A stretch of 64,000 nt of DNA from Candidatus Aalborgicola danicus. Its GTDB lineage: Bacteria > Pseudomonadota > Gammaproteobacteria > Burkholderiales > Burkholderiaceae_C. The notes below the pieces were generated by a model. It was given only the letters and a program-made list of their open reading frames with translations. It searched no databases and was not told the origin of the DNA. Of the stretch, positions 26,887 through 34,111 are shown in pieces (within the stretch, counting starts at the first letter, position 1; each line of letters opens with the position of its first letter). The translations under genes were made by a program, and so were the position numbers. Location: positions 1 to 64,000 of the forward strand of contig JADJBC010000010.1 in NCBI GenBank assembly GCA_016703945.1. The letters run 5' to 3'.

Positions 26887-27420
26887 TCAAGCCGGGGCGC
26901 TGGCTGGGGTGGGTTGCGTCGACTTCTTAGCCGGTACCCAGGCCCAGATGAATTCACACACAATGGGCTGTTCGCCCGAGGCATCGGTCACGGTCACGGG
27001 GACCACCACCTCGCCCTTGTCCTGGCTCTGCATCAGCTTGCGCTGCTGCGCGCTCAAATGCGCCACGGCCCGCATGTCGCCCTGGGTGCGGCGTTTGAAC
27101 TGCACCTTGAGTTCCTTGGCCAGCGGCAGGCAGTCGTCGCGCACATTCATGCCCACCACCATGCCGGTGGCGGTTTCGGCCAGCAGCGTCATGGCCGCGG
27201 CATGCACGCCCTGGATGTGGTTCTGCACGCGGCGCTGGTTGGCAATGGCGATTTCCACCTTCTCAGGTGTCATCACGGCAAAGTCCAGACGCGCCGTACC
27301 GGTAAAGGGCACGGCACGGCGCAGTACCAAGTTGCGCAGATGCGGGCGCAGCGGTGCGGGCACGATGTCCAGCCGTGCCAGCGTGCGCGTCAATCGGTTG
27401 GGTCGAGATTCGTTAGTCAT
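26887..27420 (-). CDS. DUF4442 hot-dog-fold protein, thioesterase-like
   Basis: This 177-residue protein has a hot-dog-like core (VQNHIQGVHAAAMTLLAETA, TGMVVGMNVRDDCLPLAKEL, KVQFKRRTQGDMRAVAHLS) matching the DUF4442 family. Members are thought to act on acyl thioesters, but activity is unproven. It lies 36 bases upstream of the thiolase gene in transcription order and probably shares its message. A long nested inverted repeat occupies the gap before it. Confidence 0.7.
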   Translation of the reverse strand: MTNESRPNRLTRTLARLDIVPAPLRPHLRNLVLRRAVPFTGTARLDFAVMTPEKVEIAIANQRRVQNHIQGVHAAAMTLLAETATGMVVGMNVRDDCLPLAKELKVQFKRRTQGDMRAVAHLSAQQRKLMQSQDKGEVVVPVTVTDASGEQPIVCEFIWAWVPAKKSTQPTPASAPA

Positions 27421-27456
27421 GGGTTCTCCGTAGAACGAAGTTCGTGGCTGAGGAAG

Positions 27457-27555
27457 CGTAGCGAGCAGCTGTCAGGCTAGGCGGACGGAGCACAGACACC
27501 GGAACGTACTTCTGTACGTGAGGATGGCGAGCACCGCCCAACGACGCATGACAGT
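27457..27555. repeat. Nested inverted repeat between fadN-type gene and DUF4442 gene
   Basis: Arms seen from outside inward are ctgtca/tgacag (27459/27549), ggcgg/ccgcc (27480/27534) and acgtac-ttct-gtacgt (27504-27519). Together they could form one long branched hairpin of about 100 bases. There is no T-run, so it is more likely a palindromic intergenic repeat or an RNA-processing site than a terminator. Confidence 0.45.
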
Positions 27556-27570
27556 TGCGCAGTAGCTTCA

Positions 27571-29970
27571 TCAGTTACGAACCGGCTTGCCGGTGGACAT
27601 CATGCCCATGATCCGCTCTTGCGTCTTGGGATGGACCAGCAGGCTGCAGAAGGCCTTGCGCTCCATGGCCATGACGTATTCTTCGCTGACCAGGGTGCCG
27701 GCATCCAACTGGCCACCACACACCACCTCGGCAATCAGCTTGCCAATGTGAAAATCGTGCGCGCTGATGAAACCACCGTCCCGCATATTGACCAGCTGCG
27801 CCGTGATCGTGGCGATGCCACTGCGGCCGGCCACGGGGAACAGGCGCTTGTGCGGTGCACGGTAGCCGCTGGCAAACATCGCCTTGGCCTCGTTGATGGC
27901 GACAAACAACAGTTCGTCCTTGTGCGGCACGATCACGTCACTCTCCAGCAGGTAGCCCAGCTTGCGGCTTTCCAGCGCGCTGGTACCCACTTTGGCCATG
28001 GCGGCGCCAGTGAAACCTTCGGTCAGGAAGGGCAGCACGTCCTTGGAAGTGGACTGCGCCATGTTCTCCGCCGCACGGCGGGCGATGTAGGTCAGGCCAC
28101 CGGCACCAGGCACCAGGCCCACGCCGACTTCGACCAAACCGATGTAGCTCTCCATGGCCGCGACGCGTTTGCCGGAGTACACGGCCATTTCGCAACCGCC
28201 ACCCAAGGCCAGGCCGCGGATCGCGGAGACGGTTGGCACATTGGCATAACGCAGTTTCAGCATCACGCGCTGCAGCTCGGCCGCCGCGCCGTCAATGGCC
28301 TTGGCGCCGCCCATCATGAAGGCGGGCAGCATGGACTGCAGGTCGGCACCGGCGGAGAACATCTCGTCGGGCGACCAGATGACCAAACCCTGGTAGTCCT
28401 TCTCGGCCAGGTCAATGGCCTTGTCCAGGCCTTCCATGACACCGGCGCCAATGGCGTGCATCTTGGTCTTGATGCTGGCGATGATGACCTCGTCGTCCAG
28501 CGTCCACAGGCGGATGGCTTCGTCCTCGTGCAGCGTCTTGCCGGCCGTCGCAGCCGATGCGGCATTGGCGCCCAACACGCTCTCAGGGAAGTGCTGGCGG
28601 GCATAGACCGGCAGGCTGCGGGGGGCCACAAACTTGCCGGTGGTGGGGTTCCACGAACCGGCGGGTGTGTGCACACCACCAGCATCGGCCACCGGGCCCT
28701 TGAACACCCATTCGGGCAGCGGTGCCTTGCACAGCGCTTTACCGGCTTCGATGTCTTCCTGAACCATCTTCGCCACTTCCAGCCAACCGGCTTCTTGCCA
28801 CAGCTCGAACGGGCCCTGCTGCATGCCAAAGCCCCAGCGCATGCAGAAGTCCACGTCGCGGGCGTTGTCGGCAATACTGGCCAGATGCACAGCCGCGTAG
28901 TGGAAGGCATTGCGCAGAATGGCCCACAGGAATTGGCCCTGCTTGCCCTCGGAATTGCGCAGCAATTTCAGGCGTTCTGCGGCGGGCTTCTTCAGCATGC
29001 GGGCATAGACTTCGTCGGCTTTTTCAGCGGCGGGCACGTACTCTTTGCTGCCCAGATCAAAGCGCAGCACATCGCGGCCGACCTTCTTGAAAAAGCCAGC
29101 CTTGGTCTTCTGGCCCAGGTTGCCCATCTCCAGTAGGGTCTTGAGGACGGCGGGGGTCTCGAAACTCGCGTAGAACGGATCGGTCTCCAGGCTCAGCGTG
29201 TCCTGCAGCGTCTTGATCACGTGGGCCATGGTGTCCAGACCCACCACGTCGGCGGTGCGGAAGGTGCCACTGGATGCGCGGCCCAGTTTCTTGCCGGTCA
29301 GGTCATCGACCACGTCGTAGGTTAGGCCGAAGTTTTCGACTTCCTTCATCGTGGCCAACATGCCGGCAATACCGACGCGGTTGGCGATGAAGTTGGGGGA
29401 ATCCTTGGCGTGCACCACGCCCTTGCCCAGGTTGCTGGTGACAAAAGCTTCCAGGTCGTCCAGTACCTGTGGCAGCGTGGTGGGCGTGTTGATCAGCTCC
29501 ACCAGCGCCATGTAGCGGGGCGGGTTGAAGAAGTGGATGCCGCAGAAGCGCGGCTTGATTTCTTCCGGCAGCGCTTCCGACAGCTTGGTGATCGACAAGC
29601 CGGAGGTGTTGGATGCGACGATGGCGTGCGGCGCGACAAAGGGCGCGATCTTCTTGTACAGATCCAGCTTCCAGTCCATGCGCTCGGCAATGGCCTCGAT
29701 GATCAGGTCGCACTCGCCCAGCACATCCATGTGCTCTTCATAGTTGGCCTGCTGGATCAGCACCGCATCATCGGCCACGCCCAAAGGCGCGGGCTTGAGC
29801 TTCTTCAGATTGTCGATGGCCTTGGTGACGATTCCGTTCTTGGGGCCTTCTTTGGCGGGCAGATCGAACAGCACCACCGGCACCTTGACATTGACCAGAT
29901 GGGCCGCGATTTGTGCGCCCATTACGCCAGCACCGAGTACGGCGACTTTTTTGACTTGGAAACGGGACAT
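27571..29970 (-). CDS. 3-hydroxyacyl-CoA dehydrogenase / enoyl-CoA hydratase bifunctional protein (FadN-type)
   Basis: This 799-residue protein has the NAD-binding dehydrogenase domain first (VAVLGAGVMGAQIAAHLVNV, about residues 9-28; SNTSGLSITKL) and the crotonase domain last (FSAGADLQSM about 535; GLALGGGCEMAVY about 590; VGLVPGAGG). This order is the reverse of E. coli FadB and equals the Bacillus FadN/YusL type. It converts enoyl-CoA to 3-ketoacyl-CoA. The ATG at 29970 is chosen for the GAGAGGAAC upstream and the normal start MSRFQVKKVAVLG. It is followed by DUF4442 and thiolase genes. Confidence 0.92.
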   Translation of the reverse strand: MSRFQVKKVAVLGAGVMGAQIAAHLVNVKVPVVLFDLPAKEGPKNGIVTKAIDNLKKLKPAPLGVADDAVLIQQANYEEHMDVLGECDLIIEAIAERMDWKLDLYKKIAPFVAPHAIVASNTSGLSITKLSEALPEEIKPRFCGIHFFNPPRYMALVELINTPTTLPQVLDDLEAFVTSNLGKGVVHAKDSPNFIANRVGIAGMLATMKEVENFGLTYDVVDDLTGKKLGRASSGTFRTADVVGLDTMAHVIKTLQDTLSLETDPFYASFETPAVLKTLLEMGNLGQKTKAGFFKKVGRDVLRFDLGSKEYVPAAEKADEVYARMLKKPAAERLKLLRNSEGKQGQFLWAILRNAFHYAAVHLASIADNARDVDFCMRWGFGMQQGPFELWQEAGWLEVAKMVQEDIEAGKALCKAPLPEWVFKGPVADAGGVHTPAGSWNPTTGKFVAPRSLPVYARQHFPESVLGANAASAATAGKTLHEDEAIRLWTLDDEVIIASIKTKMHAIGAGVMEGLDKAIDLAEKDYQGLVIWSPDEMFSAGADLQSMLPAFMMGGAKAIDGAAAELQRVMLKLRYANVPTVSAIRGLALGGGCEMAVYSGKRVAAMESYIGLVEVGVGLVPGAGGLTYIARRAAENMAQSTSKDVLPFLTEGFTGAAMAKVGTSALESRKLGYLLESDVIVPHKDELLFVAINEAKAMFASGYRAPHKRLFPVAGRSGIATITAQLVNMRDGGFISAHDFHIGKLIAEVVCGGQLDAGTLVSEEYVMAMERKAFCSLLVHPKTQERIMGMMSTGKPVRN

Positions 29971-29992
29971 AAAAGTTCCTCTCATTTAATCA

Positions 29993-30166
29993 GTTGAGGA
30001 CAGAGCTTGTGGCCGTGCCACTGCGGTCTGTCCCGCAAGGTCATTCGTTTGTCGAGAACAGAGCTTGCGGCCCCGCCGTTGCGGTCTGTCCCGCAAGGTT
30101 ATTCGCTTGTTGAGGACAGAACGTGTGGCCAAGCCGCTTCGGTCTGTCCCGCAAGGTAATTCGTTC
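29993..30166. repeat. Three tandem 58-bp hairpin repeats
   Basis: Unit starts are at 29993, 30051 and 30109, exactly 58 bases apart. Each unit reads gttgaggacagagcttg...gcggtctgtcccgcaaggt.attcg with ggacaga/tctgtcc arms (the second unit has gaacaga). A fourth partial copy is at 24731-24777. They lie in the 5' leader side of the FadN-type gene, between it and the DUF2147 gene. Confidence 0.9.
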
Positions 30167-30600
30167 TAGTTCACGCGGGTCCAGACTTGGGTACGGTAAA
30201 AGAAACCAATGTAGCCGCGCATCTGCAGCTTCTTGCCACCTTCAATCGGGGTCACGGTGGCACGGTAGACCTTGCCGTTCTTGGGGTCGAGAATGGTGCC
30301 GCCCTCCCACAGGTCTTTGTCTTCGGTTTTCTTCAGGCCGCGCATGATTTCCATGCCCAAAATAACCTGGTCCTTGCGCTCGTCGGTGCATTCAACACAC
30401 TTCTCACCCGGTTTCGCCTTGGTGTCCAATATTTTCTCGATCTTGCCGGAGACCACTCCCGCGCTCTCCACGATGCGGATTTCTGACTTGGGGGTGCCGT
30501 CCTTGTCGTCGATGGTCTGCCACAGGCCCACAGGCGACATTTGCGCCATGGCCGAGACGCTGAAACCACACACCAAAACCGCAATAGCTGAACGCAACAT
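30166..30600 (-). CDS. DUF2147 family secreted protein
   Basis: This 144-residue protein has a signal peptide (MLRSAIAVLVCGFSVSAMAQ) and the DUF2147 pattern: SPVGLWQTIDDKDG, SEIRIVE, GKIEKIL, CVECTDERKDQ, ILGMEIMRGLKK, WEGGTILDPKNGKVYRATV, RGYIGFFYRTQVW. The family is periplasmic with no settled function. GAGGAC lies before the ATG at 30600. It is embedded between the acyl-CoA dehydrogenase and FadN-type genes on the same strand, so a link to fatty-acid growth is possible but unproven. Confidence 0.85.
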   Translation of the reverse strand: MLRSAIAVLVCGFSVSAMAQMSPVGLWQTIDDKDGTPKSEIRIVESAGVVSGKIEKILDTKAKPGEKCVECTDERKDQVILGMEIMRGLKKTEDKDLWEGGTILDPKNGKVYRATVTPIEGGKKLQMRGYIGFFYRTQVWTRVN

Positions 30601-30649
30601 GGAGAGTCCTCTTTGTATCAAATCGAAAAAATGGAAAAACAAGCCGATA

Positions 30650-32446
30650 TCAGGCAAGTGCCAGATCGGTGTCCATCAATACCTTGCTGCCAGCCCGTGC
30701 GGTTCGCATCAGAGTTGCGGTCTCAGGGAAGAGTTTGCCGAAATAGAAGCGCGCGGTCTGCAGTTTGGCACCGTAGAACGGGTCGGTATTTCCGGCCGCA
30801 ATTTCGCGCAACGCAACCTGTGCCATGCGCGCCCAGAAGTAGCCAAACACCAGATGGCCTGCTACACGCAGGTAATCCACCGCGGCAGCGCCCACTTCGT
30901 CGGGATTCTGGAATCCCTTGAAACCGATTTCGGTGGTGAACTTGGTCATCTGGTCGCCCAGGATCGCAATCGGGGTGATGAACTCCGCCATTTTCTCGTT
31001 GACGCCTTCTTCCTCCACCAGCTTGCCCACCAACTTGCCAAACTTTCTCAGCGTGGCGCCGTTGTTGCCCAGGACCTTGCGGCCCAGCAAGTCCAGCGAC
31101 TGGATGGTGTTGGTGCCTTCATAAATCATGTTGATGCGGTTGTCGCGCACAAACTGCTCAACACCCCACTCTTTGATGTAACCATGGCCGCCAAAAACCT
31201 GCATGCAGGCGTTGGTGGAAATGTGCCCGTTGTCAGTCAGAAAGGCCTTGGCAATCGGTGTCAACATGGCCAGCAATTCAGCGGATTCGCTGCGCACCTT
31301 TTCATCCGGGTGGCCGTGCTCTTTCTCAAGCAGCATGGCACAAAATGCCTGCAAGGCGCGACCGCCCTCGGCATAGGCCTTGGCGGTGAGCAGCATCTTG
31401 CGCACATCAGGGTGGACAATGATGGGGTCAGCGGCTTTGTCCTTGGCCTTGATACCCGTCAGTGAACGCATCTGGATGCGGTCCTTGGCATAGGCCAGGG
31501 CATTCTGGAAAGCCACTTCTGTTTGTCCCAGCGATTGGTTGCCTACGCCCAGACGTGCGGCGTTCATCATGATGAACATGCCCTGCATGCCCTTATTGGG
31601 CTGACCAACCATCGTGCCGTTGGCATCTTCAATCACAATCTGAGCCGTTGCATTGGCCTTGATGCCCATCTTGTGCTCCAGGCCGCCGCAGTAGATGCCG
31701 TTGCGCGAGCCCAATGTGCCGTCCTTATTGACATTGAACTTGGGTACGATGAACAGGCTCACACCCTTGATTCCGGGTGGCGCATCGGGTAGGCGAGCGA
31801 GTACCAGGTGGATGATGTTGTCAGCCATATCGTTCTCGCCGGCACTGATGAAAATCTTGTTGCCAGTAATCTTGTAGGTGCCATCAGCCTGGGGTTCGGC
31901 CTTGGTACGCATCAAGCCCAGGTCGGTACCGCAATGCGGTTCGGTCAGGCACATGGTACCGGTCCACTCCCCGCTGGTCATCTTGTGCAGATAGGTTTGC
32001 TTCTGCTCGTCAGTACCATGCATGTGCAGGGCCGCATAGGCGCCGTGCGTGAGGCCCGGATACATCGCCCAGGACTGGTTGGCGCTGTTGAGCATTTCGT
32101 AGAACATGGTATTGATGACCAAGGGCAGGCCCTGGCCGCCAAACTCGGGGTCGCAGCCCAACGCAGCCCAGCCGCCTTCAACGTAGGTCTTGTAGGCTTC
32201 CTTGAATCCCTTGGGCGTGGTCACAGCGTGCGTAACCGGATCGAGCGTGCAGCCCTCAGCGTCGCCAGAAACGTTTAACGGGAAAATCACTTCAGACGCG
32301 AACTTGCCGCCTTCCTCCAGCACCGCATTGATAGTGTCGGCGTCAATTTCGGCATGTTTCGGGATCTGTTTGAAATCGTCAACCACCTTGAGCACTTCGT
32401 GCATCACAAACTGCATGTCACGCAGGGGGGGGTTATAGGTCGGCAT
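30650..32446 (-). CDS. Acyl-CoA dehydrogenase (long form, FadE/AcdH-like)
   Basis: This 598-residue flavoprotein has the acyl-CoA dehydrogenase core (TGTMCLTEPHCGTDLGLMRT, KIFISAGENDMADNI, FGGHGYIKEWGVEQFVRDNR, IYEGTNTIQSLDLLGRKVL) plus the extra C-terminal domain of the roughly 600-residue class. The catalytic Glu is expected in the IYEGTN segment. It performs the first oxidation of beta-oxidation and feeds electrons to ETF. It is the first structural gene behind the TetR gene, with a 36-base gap, and shares the strand with the whole cluster. Confidence 0.92.
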   Translation of the reverse strand: MPTYNPPLRDMQFVMHEVLKVVDDFKQIPKHAEIDADTINAVLEEGGKFASEVIFPLNVSGDAEGCTLDPVTHAVTTPKGFKEAYKTYVEGGWAALGCDPEFGGQGLPLVINTMFYEMLNSANQSWAMYPGLTHGAYAALHMHGTDEQKQTYLHKMTSGEWTGTMCLTEPHCGTDLGLMRTKAEPQADGTYKITGNKIFISAGENDMADNIIHLVLARLPDAPPGIKGVSLFIVPKFNVNKDGTLGSRNGIYCGGLEHKMGIKANATAQIVIEDANGTMVGQPNKGMQGMFIMMNAARLGVGNQSLGQTEVAFQNALAYAKDRIQMRSLTGIKAKDKAADPIIVHPDVRKMLLTAKAYAEGGRALQAFCAMLLEKEHGHPDEKVRSESAELLAMLTPIAKAFLTDNGHISTNACMQVFGGHGYIKEWGVEQFVRDNRINMIYEGTNTIQSLDLLGRKVLGNNGATLRKFGKLVGKLVEEEGVNEKMAEFITPIAILGDQMTKFTTEIGFKGFQNPDEVGAAAVDYLRVAGHLVFGYFWARMAQVALREIAAGNTDPFYGAKLQTARFYFGKLFPETATLMRTARAGSKVLMDTDLALA

Positions 32447-32482
32447 GGTGATTACTCCTTGTGGAACGGTGAATCAGAAAAA

Positions 32483-33178
32483 TCAGGAAGTGGACGGCGC
32501 GCCGTAACGCGCCAGGATGTTTTCAAAGCCCTTGTTGGCACGTGCTATCGAACCGGGCTTTTTAAGGAAACGGGCTTCGTAGTGCAGGGCCAGGATCAGG
32601 CCATGGATCTCGAATGCCATTTGTTCTTCGTCGGCATCGGCGCGCAAATCGCCGCAGGCCTTGGCCAGCACGATGGCGCGGTTCATTGCGCCCAGCCAGG
32701 TTTGCACCGAGGTCGCCAGCGCATCACGCACCGGGCCCGGGCGGTCATCAAACTCAACGGCACCGCTGATAAAGATGCAGCCGGACTGGATTTCGATGGC
32801 CACCCGCTTCATCCAGTTGGAAAACAGCGCCTTGACCCGGGGCAGGCCGCGCGACTCCGACAGCGCCGCATAAAAAACGTCTTGCTCAAACTGGGCAAAG
32901 TACTGGTGGATCACCGAGATTTGCAACTCTTCGCGGGAGCCAAAGTGGGCAAAAACGCCCGACTTGCTCATGCTGGTGGCTTCTGCCAGGGCCCCGATGC
33001 TCAGGCCTTCCAGGCCGATCTGGGTCGCCAAGCCCAGGGCCGCGTCAACGATCGCCATTTTGGTTTGCTGGCCTTTTTGCAAGGCGCGACCCTGGGGCGC
33101 TTTACCGGACGCAGTCGAGCGTCCGGTGGCCGGACGAGCCTTGCGGGTCAATTTGGCGGAAAGGGACGCGATGGACAT
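32483..33178 (-). CDS. TetR-family repressor of the beta-oxidation cluster
   Basis: This 231-residue protein has a basic N-terminal tail and a TetR helix-turn-helix (KMAIVDAALGLATQIGLEGL, then SIGALAEATSMSKSGVFAHF, residues about 40-80), with a ligand-binding C-terminal domain. It is the first gene of the minus-strand fatty-acid cluster, and a near-perfect palindrome lies 16 bases upstream of its ATG. This suggests autoregulation and control of the acyl-CoA genes, probably relieved by an acyl-CoA. The ATG at 33178 is preferred; a longer frame to 33196 would start inside the gap before the operator. Confidence 0.87.
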   Translation of the reverse strand: MSIASLSAKLTRKARPATGRSTASGKAPQGRALQKGQQTKMAIVDAALGLATQIGLEGLSIGALAEATSMSKSGVFAHFGSREELQISVIHQYFAQFEQDVFYAALSESRGLPRVKALFSNWMKRVAIEIQSGCIFISGAVEFDDRPGPVRDALATSVQTWLGAMNRAIVLAKACGDLRADADEEQMAFEIHGLILALHYEARFLKKPGSIARANKGFENILARYGAPSTS

Positions 33179-33194
33179 GGATTCAGGGCACCAC

Positions 33195-33218
33195 AAAATA
33201 GAACGATCGTGCTATTTT
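33195..33218. promoter_or_regulatory. Probable TetR operator palindrome
   Basis: A 24-base imperfect palindrome has arms aaaatag and ctatttt around the core acgatcgt, with one mismatched pair. It lies directly before the tetR start, where a repressor-bound promoter is expected. The binding protein is inferred from position only. Confidence 0.75.
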
Positions 33219-33287
33219 GCAGCATTTCCACGCTGCACCCCTAAAAACTTCAGCTTCTAGAGGGTGTTTTCTAACCGGGGGGTGGGT

Positions 33288-33977
33288 TTACCCGAGCAAC
33301 AAGCGCAAGCCTGCGTCCAGGTGTTCAGACGGCAGGCGTTTGTAGCCCGAGCGCACAAAACGTTGCAGGCGTCCCGCCACGAAGGCGCTGAGAACCGAGG
33401 CCCGCATGTGGGCATCGGCCGTAGGTGTCGCGGATGTATTGGCACGCTCACCTTCACGCAGGCATTGCTTAAGCGTGGCCTCTATCTTGTCAAAAAACTG
33501 GTTCATGCGTTGTTGCAGGCGATCGTTCTCGAATACCAGCGCATCCCCCACCATGACACGGGCCATGCCCGGATTCCTCTCCGCAAACTGCACCAGCATT
33601 GCAACGATGCTGGCCGCCTGGCGGGCACCCACATCTCCGACCGGGTCCGCCGCCGACGGTTCCCGCGCAAGAATCTGGTTGATCAGGGAGAACACCGACT
33701 GCTCGATGAACTCGATCAGCCCCTCAAACATTTGCGCCTTGCTGGCGAAATGGCGGTACAGGGCCGCTTCGCTGACATCCAGCCGTGCCGCCAGGGCCGC
33801 CGTGGTAATGCGCTCTCCGGCGGGTTGCTCCAACATGCTGGCCAAAGCCTGGAGAATTTGAATCCTGCGTTCACCCGGTTTGGGCCGCTTGCGCACCGCG
33901 GTCAAGCCGGCAGGTGTTTCTTGCGCCTGGGACTCGGGTTCAGAAGGCTCGGCGGAGGGGTTGGATTCGTCTGGCAT
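33288..33977 (-). CDS. slmA: SlmA-like nucleoid occlusion factor (TetR family)
   Basis: This 229-residue protein has a charged N-terminal tail and then the SlmA-like helix-turn-helix: RRIQILQALASMLEQPAGER, ITTAALAARLDVSEAALYRH, FASKAQMFEGLIEFIEQSVF. SlmA binds spaced chromosomal sites and blocks FtsZ ring formation over DNA. The DNA-binding half fits SlmA well. The C-terminal half is TetR-like, and an ordinary transcriptional role cannot be excluded. The ATG at 33977 is preferred over the one at 34013. argB, often a neighbour in related genomes, is about 5 kb away. Confidence 0.7.
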   Translation of the reverse strand: MPDESNPSAEPSEPESQAQETPAGLTAVRKRPKPGERRIQILQALASMLEQPAGERITTAALAARLDVSEAALYRHFASKAQMFEGLIEFIEQSVFSLINQILAREPSAADPVGDVGARQAASIVAMLVQFAERNPGMARVMVGDALVFENDRLQQRMNQFFDKIEATLKQCLREGERANTSATPTADAHMRASVLSAFVAGRLQRFVRSGYKRLPSEHLDAGLRLLLG

Positions 33978-34111
33978 GGTGCGCAAAGCGATGGTGATAA
34001 AAGATTCTCGCACAGCACTTGCAAGGGTTTTTGCTTAGGCGCAGGTTGATCCAACCTACACATCGCCACGATTCGGGACTATGCTTGTACCGACTACCGC
34101 GGAGGTTTCCC

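Noticed and set aside
27619..29136. 505-codon plus-strand open frame opposite the FadN-type gene
   Set aside because: It is the antisense shadow of a well-conserved bifunctional enzyme.
29993..30166. Possible CRISPR array
   Set aside because: The units are contiguous 58-base tandem copies with no unique spacers and no cas genes nearby.
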